A stretch of 10,269 nucleotides of DNA from CAYLLT01 sp964591605 (GCA_964591605.1 CAZQEN010000290.1:1-10269), one strand, 5' to 3'; positions 1 to 5,817 are shown, counted from the stretch's first letter. The notes: generated by a model from the sequence alone, not told the origin. Made by a program: numbers and translations.

Positions 1-787
1 TGCCCGTCGGCAGATGTTCGAGCTTGATGGCCGAGCTGACCTTGTTGACATTCTGGCCGCCGGGGCCGCCGGCGCGGCTCACGTGTTCGAGGACGTCCTT
101 TTCCCAGTCGATCTGAACGTCGACCTCCTGGGCCTCGGGCAGGACGGCCACGGTGGCCGCGGAGGTGTGGATCCGCCCCTGGGCCTCGGTTTCGGGCACG
201 CGCTGGACTCGGTGGCCGCCGCCTTCGTATCCGAGCTGCTGGTAGACGCCGGGCCCCTTGATGTTGAGGATGATTTCCTTGAAGCCGCCCAGATCGGAGG
301 GGGAAGCGTCGATGATCTCAACCGAGAGCCGCTTCCGCTCACTGTAACGCAGATACATCTCGTAGAGGTCGCGGGCGAAGAGGGCGGCCTCGTCGCCGCC
401 GGTACCGGCGCGGATTTCCATGATCACCGAGTCGATCGCGGCGTCCTCGCTGGTGACGAGCGTCTTCTGCAGGCTCTCGAGCAGCCCGGCGGCACGGCGG
501 CGGTTGGCCTCGATGTCGTCGGCGGCCATGGCTTTCAGTTCGGGATCGCTGGCGGTGTCATTCAGGATCGCCTGGCTCTCGGTGACGGCGGCCATGGCCT
601 TGCGATATTCGGCATAGGGCTCGACGAGGCGGCGGAGCTGGCCGTGCTCCTTGCTGAGGCGCACGATCCGCGCCGGGTCGCTGGCGATTTCGGGGCGATT
701 CATCTCGTCGCCGATGGCGTCGTACCGCGCGCGGAGCTCTTCGAGCTTGCGGAGGACGGGATTCGTTTCTTCTGTTGCCACTGTCAT
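1..787 (-). CDS. prfA: Peptide chain release factor 1 (RF1), N-terminal 262 codons; gene runs off the window start
   Basis: Class I release factor that recognises UAA and UAG stop codons in the ribosomal A site and triggers hydrolysis of peptidyl-tRNA. Reading from 787 leftwards, the protein begins MTVATEETNPVLRKLEELRA and has a helical N-terminal domain (about 1-110). The family signature EIRAGTGGDEAALFARD lies at about 124-140. The stop-codon recognition tripeptide fits RF1 (PxT, here PET at 198-200, within HRVQRVPETEAQGRIHTSA) and not the SPF of RF2. The catalytic GGQ loop is at 243-245 (RAGGPGGQNVNKVSSA). Family members are about 360 residues, so roughly the last 100 are outside the window. 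The ATG at 787 has no strong Shine-Dalgarno; it was chosen because it gives the usual N-terminal length. rpmE lies upstream on the same strand, but a terminator separates the two, so prfA may have its own promoter. The gene expected next, beyond position 1, is prmC, by analogy with other bacteria. Confidence 0.97.
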   Translation of the reverse strand, partial: MTVATEETNPVLRKLEELRARYDAIGDEMNRPEIASDPARIVRLSKEHGQLRRLVEPYAEYRKAMAAVTESQAILNDTASDPELKAMAADDIEANRRRAAGLLESLQKTLVTSEDAAIDSVIMEIRAGTGGDEAALFARDLYEMYLRYSERKRLSVEIIDASPSDLGGFKEIILNIKGPGVYQQLGYEGGGHRVQRVPETEAQGRIHTSAATVAVLPEAQEVDVQIDWEKDVLEHVSRAGGPGGQNVNKVSSAIKLEHLPTG

Positions 788-861
788 ATTCCAGGGCCGG
801 GCTCGCTTGTCGGTTTCAACTGCGGGGAAGACCCTTTGTCTTCGCGAGATGGTGACGCGGT

Positions 862-911
862 AAAAAGTGAACTGGATCGGCAGCGATTTGCGCCGCCGAT
901 CCAGTTCTTTT
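862..911 (-). terminator. Intrinsic terminator between rpmE and prfA (possibly bidirectional)
   Basis: A perfect 13-bp inverted repeat pairs 869-881 with 895-907. The loop adds an inner gcg/cgc stem (883-885 with 891-893) around atttg. On the minus strand the stem is followed by ACTTTTTACC, a T-run at about 866-862, and preceded by an A-run. On the plus strand the right side also carries TTCTTTT. It lies 105 bp after the rpmE stop and 82 bp before the prfA start, so it most likely ends rpmE transcription. Read-through or a separate promoter would then be needed for prfA. Confidence 0.8.
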
Positions 912-1011
912 CGATCGTCAAGCAGCGCCGAGGCCGTTCCACAGAACCCCGCGCCTTCGCTTCGGGCTCTGCGGGCTCGCGTTTCCCGCCGGCAGGCGGG
1001 TCGGGCGGGAG

Positions 1012-1260
1012 CTAAGCCTTGGCCGCGGCTTTCTTGGCGGGTTTGGTCGCCTTCGTGAAATAGTCTCCGCCGAACTTCTTGGTGAACTTCTCGACGCGGC
1101 CGGCGGCGTCGACGAACTTCTGCTGGCCCGTGAAGAACGGATGGCAGTTCGAGCAGATTTCGACCTTGAGCTCGGGCTTGGTTGAACGCGTCTTGAACGT
1201 ATTGCCGCAACCGCACGTGACCGTGCAGTCGACGTACTTGGGATGTCCTTCTTTCTTCAT
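1012..1260 (-). CDS. rpmE: 50S ribosomal protein L31, zinc-binding type
   Basis: Small protein of the large ribosomal subunit that bridges to the 30S head. The 82-residue product starts MKKEGHPKYVDCTVTCGCGN. It carries the zinc-ribbon cysteines of the C+ class of L31: C16 and C18 in TCGCG, C36 and C39 in CSNCHPF. The conserved HPFFTGQQKFVDAAGRVEKF follows at 40-59. The C-terminus ends in a Lys/Ala-rich tail (TKATKPAKKAAAKA), longer than in the E. coli protein and typical of an RNA-contacting extension. A Shine-Dalgarno AGAAGGTG at 1272-1265 sits 4 nt before the ATG. The stop is TAG. The gene precedes prfA on the same strand, a frequent bacterial arrangement. The C+ type needs zinc; the zinc-free paralogue used in zinc starvation in some bacteria is not in this window. 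Confidence 0.97.
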   Translation of the reverse strand: MKKEGHPKYVDCTVTCGCGNTFKTRSTKPELKVEICSNCHPFFTGQQKFVDAAGRVEKFTKKFGGDYFTKATKPAKKAAAKA

Positions 1261-1307
1261 GCTGCACCTTCTGTCTTCGCGGGGCTCTCCTGTCAGTCAA
1301 GCCCTGT

Positions 1308-1336
1308 ATTCTAGTGCCGCCCGTCCCGGGACGCAA
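1308..1336 (-). promoter_or_regulatory. Probable sigma70-type promoter of rpmE
   Basis: On the minus strand, TTGCGT (1336-1331), a 17-nt spacer and TAGAAT (1313-1308, 5 of 6 matches to TATAAT) precede rpmE. The implied start near 1301 gives a leader of about 40 nt that includes the Shine-Dalgarno. The -35 box matches poorly, but the spacing is exact. Confidence 0.5.
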
Positions 1337-1440
1337 ATGAGGTGTTTGGGGCCTCCGTTGCTCGCTGGGTCTGGGCATTCGTTCGGGAACCGCCCTGTTG
1401 ACCCCGGAAAGGGCGATGCACACCGAGGGGCGGTGTTCTG

Positions 1441-1526
1441 TCGCCCCTGCCGGGGCTCAGGCATTACGCGGGCGACTCCTCCCACGGCTCGCGCCGTGGG
1501 CTACCATCTTGCGCCGCTCCGCGGCT
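1441..1526. repeat. Dispersed two-hairpin intergenic element, copy 1
   Basis: An 86-bp segment similar to 3766-3850. It contains two short perfect hairpins: gcccc-tgcc-ggggc at 1443-1456, and an 8-bp stem cccacggc/gccgtggg with a 4-nt loop at 1481-1500. These are followed by a conserved tail gctacca(t/c)ct..cgcc.ctccg.ggct. The interval between the hairpins differs between copies while both stems are preserved, which suggests that structure or mobility is selected, not coding. The tail grades directly into the 21-bp tandem array. I recall similar palindromic intergenic sequence from planctomycete genomes, but I cannot check that here. Confidence 0.75.
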
Positions 1527-1527
1527 T

Positions 1528-1737
1528 TCCATGCCGCTCCCCGGATTCTCCATNNNNNNNNNNNNNNNNNNNNNNNNNNNNNNNNNNNNNNNNNNNNNNN
1601 NNNNNNNNNNNNNNNNNNNNNNNNNNNNNNNNNNNNNNNNNNNNNNNNNNNNNTCCATGCCGCTCCCCGGATTCTCCATTGCGCTCGCCGGATTCTCCAT
1701 TCCGCTCCCCGGCTTTTCCATGCTGCTTTGCCACACC
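1528..1737. repeat. 21-bp tandem repeat array interrupted by the assembly gap
   Basis: The unit tccatgccgctccccggattc occurs at 1528-1548, and the next unit begins at 1549. After the N-run there is an identical unit at 1654-1674, then diverging units at 1675-1695, 1696-1716 and 1717-1737 (the last strongly decayed). All keep the 21-bp period. The true copy number is unknown because the array straddles the gap. Since 21 is a multiple of 3, several frames stay open on both strands (a heptad like MENPGSG on the minus strand), but nothing else there supports coding. Confidence 0.85.
1554..1653. other. Assembly gap (100 N)
   Basis: Exactly 100 ambiguous bases, the conventional length for a scaffold gap of unknown size. 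Identical 21-bp repeat units sit on both sides, so collapse of the tandem array probably caused the break. Confidence 0.95.
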
Positions 1738-1898
1738 CGCTCCGCTGGCTACCAGTCGTATCGGTAGGTCGATGGTGACCGGGCAGTCCGGGGTTCTGCC
1801 CGGCAAGGTGGCGACGCCGCTGGCAAGGAGCGCATCCGCCATCGACGGACGCTCTTCCGTCTGTCGATCCCAACTTCAGCAATGTCAAGCACTAGCGC
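1738..1898. other. Intergenic segment with two imperfect hairpins, downstream of the deacetylase gene
   Basis: No gene is seen here. An 8-bp perfect inverted repeat (ccgggcag 1779-1786 with ctgcccgg 1796-1803) and a weaker one beginning atcgacgga near 1842 lie 3' of the minus-strand deacetylase gene. Neither is followed by a T-run on the minus strand, so they are not clear intrinsic terminators. They could mark the 3' end of its transcript by another mechanism. Confidence 0.35.
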
Positions 1899-2663
1899 TC
1901 ATAGCGTCTCGGTTCCCGCCGTCGGTTTGAACGGCGGCGGGACTTCCCACGAGCCCAGGAGCGAGAGCATATCCTTGACGCCGATGGGGCGGGGCAGGGC
2001 GTAGAGCTCGCCGTATTTGTAGCCGCACTGGGCACCTTCGGTGCCGGCGATGCTGCGGACGTAGTGGGCGAGGCGCTCATAGCGTTCGCCCTCGAACTGG
2101 GACTCGTAGCACTTGATCGCCGAGAGCTTCTTCTCGATGGTCGGGGTGATGTCGACCACGAAGTAGCCGTGAAAGTGATGGCTCTCGGCGGCGAGGCTCA
2201 CCGGGCGGTAGACGAGGTGGTCCATGCGGTGCGGCGGCGTTCCGCCGAAGCGGTCGTCCCACTTGGTGAGCTGGGAATAGAAGCGGGAGGCCTCGGTGAT
2301 GAGCTGGGCCTGATAGTGGTCGGGCGAGGCGGCGGGGGTACGGCCGGCCATGCCGACCAGGACGCGCGGGCGATACCTGCGAAGTACCGTCGCCAGTGCG
2401 TAGCGGGCGGGGGGGCCGTCCATGAGCTCGCGGTTGGTGAGCCCGAGGGTTTCGCACACCTGGACGCCGAGCACCTCGGCGGCGGCGCGGGTCTCCCTGG
2501 CCCGGGTCTCGGGCGTGCCGCGTGGCGTCGGTTCGCCCGACGTGAGATGAATCATGCCCACCTTGTGGCCCTGGTCCACGAGCCGTGCGACCGTACCGCC
2601 GCAGCCGATTTCGATGTCGTCGGGGTGCGGCGCGGTGAAGATGATGTCCAGCCGTTCGCTCAT
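1899..2663 (-). CDS. LmbE/PIG-L family metal-dependent deacetylase, BshB1-like
   Basis: Predicted zinc-dependent N-acetyl-sugar deacetylase of 254 residues. The N-terminal family motif is APHPDDIEIGCGGT (11-24), giving metal ligands H13 and D16 and the catalytic base position D15. The third ligand is H116 in SPDHYQ. Within the LmbE superfamily the whole length resembles BshB1, the bacillithiol-pathway enzyme that deacetylates GlcNAc-malate: QGHKVGMIHLTSGEPTPRGT (31-50), an ETRAAAEVLG helix (57-66), and a C-terminal VVDITPTIEKKLSAIKCYESQF (169-190). Bacillithiol synthesis in this organism is inferred only; no bshA or bshC is in view, and another N-acetylglucosaminide could be the substrate. 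The ATG at 2663 has Shine-Dalgarno AGGGAG (2674-2669) at 5 nt spacing. No signal peptide is seen, so the enzyme is cytoplasmic. It is transcribed divergently from the small lipoprotein gene at 2893. Confidence 0.9.
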   Translation of the reverse strand: MSERLDIIFTAPHPDDIEIGCGGTVARLVDQGHKVGMIHLTSGEPTPRGTPETRARETRAAAEVLGVQVCETLGLTNRELMDGPPARYALATVLRRYRPRVLVGMAGRTPAASPDHYQAQLITEASRFYSQLTKWDDRFGGTPPHRMDHLVYRPVSLAAESHHFHGYFVVDITPTIEKKLSAIKCYESQFEGERYERLAHYVRSIAGTEGAQCGYKYGELYALPRPIGVKDMLSLLGSWEVPPPFKPTAGTETL

Positions 2664-2708
2664 ATCTGCTCCCTGATCCGGTCTGAAATCCGGCCCAATC
2701 GACTCCTG

Positions 2709-2737
2709 ACTATAGAAAGCAGGCAGGCCGGCAACAA
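2709..2737 (-). promoter_or_regulatory. Sigma70-type promoter of the LmbE-family deacetylase gene
   Basis: On the minus strand, TTGTTG (2737-2732), a 17-nt spacer and TATAGT (2714-2709, 5 of 6 matches) lie 46 nt before the ATG at 2663. The leader would be about 40 nt and contains the Shine-Dalgarno. This is one of the best sigma70-like matches in the window. Confidence 0.6.
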
Positions 2738-2822
2738 GCGCCGGCGAGGAGGGACCGATAGTATCTGGTCAGATCGGCGACCGGGAGGGCTGGCGGAGCG
2801 CGGGCGATGGGCGACGCTCATG

Positions 2823-2851
2823 TTGCCGGGCCACATGGTCGAAAGTAGGCT
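2823..2851 (+). promoter_or_regulatory. Possible weak promoter of the first small lipoprotein gene
   Basis: TTGCCG (2823-2828), a 17-nt spacer and TAGGCT (2846-2851) lie about 40 nt upstream of the ATG at 2893. The spacing is right, but the -10 box matches only three of six positions. Confidence 0.3.
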
Positions 2852-2892
2852 TGTGCGCCAGCTCAGTGATTCCATGTTCAGAGGTGGCCACC

Positions 2893-3168
2893 ATGATCGG
2901 GCGTAAGCCAAGTCAGAGTGAAAGGCGGAACCGGTTTTTGACGAATCTCCTGCATCTGGCAGGCGCCCTGGCGCTCGGCCTGGCGGGCTGTTCGGCGCCC
3001 TATCCGAATGCTCTGCTGGATGCGAACGGGAACGAGATCCGTCTCGAAGGCATCCAGGCGGTTCTGGATGACGAGGACCTCAGCGAGCAGGAGAAACGGC
3101 AGGCGCTGGCGGGTCTGGGCATTGCGGACGAAGATCTGATCGACGCTTTGCTGAGTGGTGGTCTGTAG
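2893..3168 (+). CDS. Small predicted lipoprotein, 91 aa, unknown function
   Basis: I recognise no family. From the ATG at 2893 the product has a basic N-region (MIGRKPSQSERRNR), a hydrophobic segment at about 15-30 and a lipobox L-A-G-C ending at C33, so it should be exported and lipidated. The mature part is about 58 residues and acidic: a LLDANGNEI motif (41-49), an amphipathic stretch, and LSEQEKRQALAGLGI (63-77) followed by acidic residues and a hydrophobic end. The open frame extends up to an ATG at 2851, but GAGGTGG at 2881-2887 places the Shine-Dalgarno 5 nt before 2893 and this start gives a normal signal peptide. The next gene on the same strand is 54 bp downstream and shares both motifs, so the two look like an operon of related proteins. 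They may be duplicated and rearranged. Confidence 0.75.
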   Translation: MIGRKPSQSERRNRFLTNLLHLAGALALGLAGCSAPYPNALLDANGNEIRLEGIQAVLDDEDLSEQEKRQALAGLGIADEDLIDALLSGGL

Positions 3169-3222
3169 AGGCTCCTGAGCCGCCGGACCGCCGAAAGGTC
3201 TGTGGCATAAGGAGAAGAACTC

Positions 3223-3549
3223 ATGCGGAAGTGGCAGAAACTGGGGCTCGTGCTGGCAGCAGGGTGCATGATCATCGCGGCGGGCTGCACGCCGACGGCC
3301 AGCGCGCTGAGCAAGCTGCAGAGCGGGCAGATCGGCTCGCTGACGGCGGCCGAATGGCAGGCGCTGGCGGGGGTGGGCACCTCACTGGGGGTGGCGATTC
3401 CGCAGCTCACGCAGGCCCAGGCGGATGCCATCGTGAGTTTCCTGGATGCGAACGGGATCGAGACGATCGAGGAGCTGGAGCAGGCGATTGACGCGGGTGA
3501 TCTGGAGATCCCCCAGGAGCTGATCGATCTGTTCGCGGCTTCCGTCTGA
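3223..3549 (+). CDS. Small predicted lipoprotein, 108 aa, unknown function, related to its upstream neighbour
   Basis: No known family recognised. The signal peptide begins MRKWQKLGLVLAAGC and continues MIIAAGC, giving two possible lipidation cysteines, C15 and C22. C22 (A-A-G-C) is more likely because it leaves a normal hydrophobic core. The mature protein of about 87 residues is helical-looking and acidic: LTAAEWQALAGVG (40-52), LTQAQADAIVSFLDANGIET (62-81), then EELEQAI and EIPQELIDLF. The paired L-(S/T)-x-x-E/Q helices suggest short helical repeats. A strong Shine-Dalgarno AAGGAG (3209-3214) lies 8 nt before the ATG. A strong terminator follows 21 bp after the stop, so this is the last gene of the two-gene unit starting at 2893. 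Confidence 0.8.
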   Translation: MRKWQKLGLVLAAGCMIIAAGCTPTASALSKLQSGQIGSLTAAEWQALAGVGTSLGVAIPQLTQAQADAIVSFLDANGIETIEELEQAIDAGDLEIPQELIDLFAASV

Positions 3550-3570
3550 GTTGTTCAACAAGTATGGATG

Positions 3571-3608
3571 ACCGGCCCCTCCGCTGCGGCGCGCGGGGCC
3601 GGTTTTTT
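3571..3608 (+). terminator. Intrinsic terminator after the two small lipoprotein genes
   Basis: A perfect 9-bp GC-rich stem pairs accggcccc (3571-3579) with ggggccggt (3595-3603) around a 15-nt loop. It is followed at once by a run of six T (3603-3608). It lies 21 bp after the stop of the second lipoprotein gene. Confidence 0.9.
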
Positions 3609-3765
3609 GTTGCGCCGGGCGGAAGGGTTGGAGGGGATGGTGGGGTTTGGCCTGCTTGATCTTTGAGTCCCCCGCTCACGCTGCGCGAAGGGTGCGCCTG
3701 GCCCACAATGCACAGGTTCCGAGGCGGGCCCGTGGGGAGAGTGAGAACGGAAGCGCGCGTTTCTT

Positions 3766-3850
3766 TCGCCCCATCCGGGGCTCGGGTGTCAACACCACCG
3801 GTTTCCCACGGCTTGCGCCGTGGGCTACCACCTGACGCCACTCCGTGGCT
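3766..3850. repeat. Dispersed two-hairpin intergenic element, copy 2
   Basis: Counterpart of 1441-1526. It contains gcccc-atcc-ggggc at 3768-3781 and the perfect 8-bp stem cccacggc/gccgtggg with loop ttgc at 3805-3824. The tail that follows, gctaccacctgacgccactc, differs from copy 1 by a few substitutions. In both copies the loops and the spacer between hairpins vary while the stems stay identical. Confidence 0.75.
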
Positions 3851-3928
3851 GTCATGCGGCGTGACTGTGTGCTTTTTGTCCGACGCACTCCGTGGCTGTC
3901 AGGTGGCGTCACTGTGTGGCTTCTGCCC
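3834..3928. repeat. Imperfect tandem duplication, period 47-48 bp
   Basis: Unit 1 (3834-3881) and unit 2 (3882-3928) share a gacgc(c)actccgtggctgtca start, a ggcgt.actgtgtg core and a similar end. A third, decayed unit begins with cgccactgggcggttttca near 3930. The duplicated part starts in the tail of the two-hairpin element, paralleling the 21-bp array at copy 1. Confidence 0.65.
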
Positions 3929-4141
3929 AGCGCCACTGGGCGGTTTTCATCTTGCCGGGGGTGACGCAGTCCCGCGGCGGGTGGCCATCCCCGGGCCAGC
4001 AGCGGTGGGCCGCCCGAGACGCGCAGGCGGGACGCCCGCACCACAGACGGCGGCCCTGGCCGGAGAAGGCGCTGCGCCCGATCGGGCTGCGCGAGATGCC
4101 TGGCGGGTGATGGATGGGCAGGGGGCGGGTATGATGGCGGA

Positions 4142-4681
4142 ATGCACAACGTGTCTTTCTGGCGCGGCGCCCTGATGGCGGGCGGTTTGATGGTACTCTG
4201 CGGCTGCAGCGAGGCGATTCCGGAGGCGGAGCTGCAGGAGCAGGAAGTTCCGATCGTGTGGCAGAAGAGCGGCACGTATTCGCATCTGGGCCGGCCGGTG
4301 CGGATCCTCGCCCGCGATCGGGCGACGCTCGCGCAGGTGCCCGTCACGGAGATCCCCGTGGACTTCGAGAATGAAATGGTGCTGATCGCCGGAGTCGGGC
4401 CGACGCCTTCGAGCGAGGTGGGCATCCAGATCGCCCGCGTGTGGGAGAAGGGTTCGCGCATCCGAGTGCAGGAGATTCAGACGCACCCGGGCCCGGATCA
4501 GCAACGGGGTTTGAATCCGGCCAGTCCCTGGGCAGTGGCGGTGATTCCGCGAAGCGATCTGAACGTGGAGGGGTATTCCGTGGCCGTCCCACGGGGATTG
4601 ATCGCGCCGCGGCCCCGCGCCGGGCTCGGGGGAGCGGCGTCCCCTGCCGGCGGCGTCAATCCGTTCAACTCACCGCGGTGA
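4142..4681 (+). CDS. Predicted lipoprotein with PrcB-like C-terminal domain
   Basis: 179-residue protein. It has a short N-region with R9, a hydrophobic core (about 10-20) and a lipobox ending L-C-G-C at C22, so it is a probable lipoprotein. Residues about 72-137 resemble the PrcB C-terminal domain named after the Treponema protease-complex component: VDFENEMVLIAGVGPTPS (73-90), a strand-rich middle, then THPGPDQQRGLNPASPWAVA (114-133), matching the family pattern DF..emVl...g..p.gg followed by PGP.......P. Such domains occur in secreted bacterial proteins of mostly unknown role; a binding or protease-partner function is inference. The tail after about 150 is Pro/Gly/Ala-rich and probably disordered. 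No clear Shine-Dalgarno precedes the ATG, and TATGAT lies 6 nt upstream, so translation may be leaderless. The GNAT gene starts 16 bp after the stop and is probably co-transcribed. Confidence 0.8.
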   Translation: MHNVSFWRGALMAGGLMVLCGCSEAIPEAELQEQEVPIVWQKSGTYSHLGRPVRILARDRATLAQVPVTEIPVDFENEMVLIAGVGPTPSSEVGIQIARVWEKGSRIRVQEIQTHPGPDQQRGLNPASPWAVAVIPRSDLNVEGYSVAVPRGLIAPRPRAGLGGAASPAGGVNPFNSPR

Positions 4682-4697
4682 TCGGGGCAGGAGGCTC

Positions 4698-5639
4698 ATG
4701 CGGATCATCCAGCCGACGAGTCCCGACGATCACCGGCGCGCCCTGGTCGTGCTGCTCTCGCGTCCGGACAGCCCCCGCGAGCAGATCGAAGCCCAGGTGG
4801 ACACGTTGTGCACGTACGCACGCACGTACGGGCTCTCGCTGGAAAACTGCCTGGTGGCCGCGGAAGATGACCGGCCGCTCGCCGCGTCGCTCTGCGTGGA
4901 CAGCCCGGGCCGGATCGCCAGCGTGTTTCTGCCTGCGGCGCTGGAGTCGCCGCGGGCGCGCGAAGCCTGCCGGATGCTGCTGGGGCAGGTGGCGAAGCAC
5001 GCGGTCTTGCGGGGCTTGAAGCTCCTTCAGGCCATGCTCGAGCCTGACCATGCGGTGGAGGCGGAGATTCTGCAGGAGTGCGATTTCAGCCGGGTGGCCC
5101 GCCTGCTGTGCCTGGAACGCGACCTGGCTGTGCCGCTTCCTCCGGATTCGGGCCGTGCCCTGACCTGGGAATCGTACAGCGAGGCGTTGCACGATGAGTT
5201 TATCCGGATATTGAAGGGCACGTACGAGGCGAGCCTGGACTGTCCGGTCCTCAATGGGCGGCGGAGCGTCGAAGACGTGCTGGCGACGCACCGGGCGGCC
5301 GGGAGATGCGACCCCCGGATCTGGACGCTGGCCCGGGATCAGGGCGAGGCGGTCGGTCTCGTGCTGGTGAACGAGTTCCCGGAACGGCATGCCAGTGAGG
5401 TCGTCTACATGGGGGTGCTGACCAAGTTCCGTCAGTGCGGCTATGGATCGGCGCTTCTCCGTCGCGCGGTCTTGCTTGCCCGCCGGCTTGGCAGTATGAC
5501 ACTGGCGCTCTCGGTGGACGAGGATAATCTGCCGGCCCGCCGGCTGTACGCGTCGTTCGGATTTCAGGAAACGGCGAAGCGAGACGCATGGATTCGATTT
5601 CTTGACGGGCCGCGGTGCCCGAGCGCTCTACATGCGTGA
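4698..5639 (+). CDS. GNAT-family N-acetyltransferase with a probable degenerate second GNAT half
   Basis: 313-residue cytoplasmic protein. The C-terminal half is a clear GNAT domain: a strand and acetyl-CoA pyrophosphate loop YMGVLTKFRQCGYGSALLRR (237-256, the R-x-x-G-x-G pattern), then LALSVDEDNLPARRLYASFG (269-288), the usual motif B ending in a YxxxGF-like turn. The N-terminal half (about 1-140) has GNAT-like order, with LVAAEDDRPLAASLCVD (52-68), a helix at 85-103 and a strand, but lacks the glycine-rich loop. The layout therefore resembles two-domain GNAT proteins such as MshD-type enzymes, with one inactive half. The substrate cannot be told. Shine-Dalgarno AGGAGG at 4689-4694 is only 3 nt from the ATG. 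It is the second gene of a unit with the PrcB-like lipoprotein and ends 301 bp before dnaA. Confidence 0.85.
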   Translation: MRIIQPTSPDDHRRALVVLLSRPDSPREQIEAQVDTLCTYARTYGLSLENCLVAAEDDRPLAASLCVDSPGRIASVFLPAALESPRAREACRMLLGQVAKHAVLRGLKLLQAMLEPDHAVEAEILQECDFSRVARLLCLERDLAVPLPPDSGRALTWESYSEALHDEFIRILKGTYEASLDCPVLNGRRSVEDVLATHRAAGRCDPRIWTLARDQGEAVGLVLVNEFPERHASEVVYMGVLTKFRQCGYGSALLRRAVLLARRLGSMTLALSVDEDNLPARRLYASFGFQETAKRDAWIRFLDGPRCPSALHA

Positions 5640-5669
5640 GGAGCGAAGGTTGGAGCATTTTCGGCGCAG

Positions 5670-5678
5670 TTATCCACA
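5670..5678 (+). promoter_or_regulatory. Consensus DnaA box TTATCCACA
   Basis: Exact match to the high-affinity DnaA-binding 9-mer TTATNCACA, 263 nt upstream of the dnaA start and 31 bp after the GNAT stop. It overlaps a small inverted repeat (atccac 5672-5677 with gtggat 5693-5698). Confidence 0.75.
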
Positions 5679-5712
5679 GCGCGGCTTATTCGGTGGATTG
5701 CAGTTTTTTTTT
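5672..5712 (+). terminator. Possible weak terminator after the GNAT gene
   Basis: A 6-bp stem atccac/gtggat (5672-5677 with 5693-5698) with a 15-nt loop is followed after 5 nt by nine consecutive T (5704-5712). The T-run is strong but the stem is short, and the left arm lies inside the DnaA box, so DnaA binding and termination could interfere. Confidence 0.3.
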
Positions 5713-5789
5713 GAGATGTAAACCTTGATTGATCAGAACCATCGATGCCGAACGAGAGAGGTGTGTTAACGGAGCGATAAGATTTCCCA

Positions 5790-5817
5790 TTGATTTCGCT
5801 GGAGAATCGACTATCTT
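5790..5817 (+). promoter_or_regulatory. Candidate sigma70-type promoter of dnaA
   Basis: TTGATT (5790-5795), a 16-nt spacer and TATCTT (5812-5817) lie about 120 nt before the dnaA GTG. A perfect TTGACA at 5830-5835 is a competing -35 box, but it has no good -10 box at the right distance. Confidence 0.4.

Larger units (their letters stand above)
3609..4141. other. Repeat-rich intergenic region without a convincing gene
   Basis: This 533-bp stretch between a terminator and the next plus-strand gene holds the second copy of the two-hairpin element (3766-3850) and its tandemly duplicated tail. Open frames cross it on both strands, but none has a Shine-Dalgarno, a recognisable domain or a start fitting its neighbours. 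The segment 3666-3765 ahead of the element has the same character and may belong to a larger dispersed repeat. A TATGAT hexamer close to the end (4130-4135) may serve the gene at 4142. Confidence 0.6.

Noticed and set aside
14..1015. 333-codon plus-strand open frame opposite prfA
   Set aside because: Antisense to prfA, and it runs through the rpmE-prfA terminator; composition is low-complexity Gly/Ala/Val.
1457..1888. Minus-strand open frames with MENPGSG-type heptads across the N gap
   Set aside because: They exist because the 21-bp repeat has a period divisible by three and N codons hide stops; no Shine-Dalgarno or flanking protein signature.
1896..2085. 13-bp direct repeat gcgctcatagcgt at 1896-1908 and 2073-2085
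   Set aside because: One copy is inside the deacetylase coding sequence and the other spans its stop codon; likely coincidence of GC-rich codons, with no further flanking similarity.
3663..4175. Plus-strand open frame of 170 codons over the repeat region
   Set aside because: It covers a dispersed palindromic repeat and has no start signal or recognisable domain; the real gene begins at 4142 in another frame.
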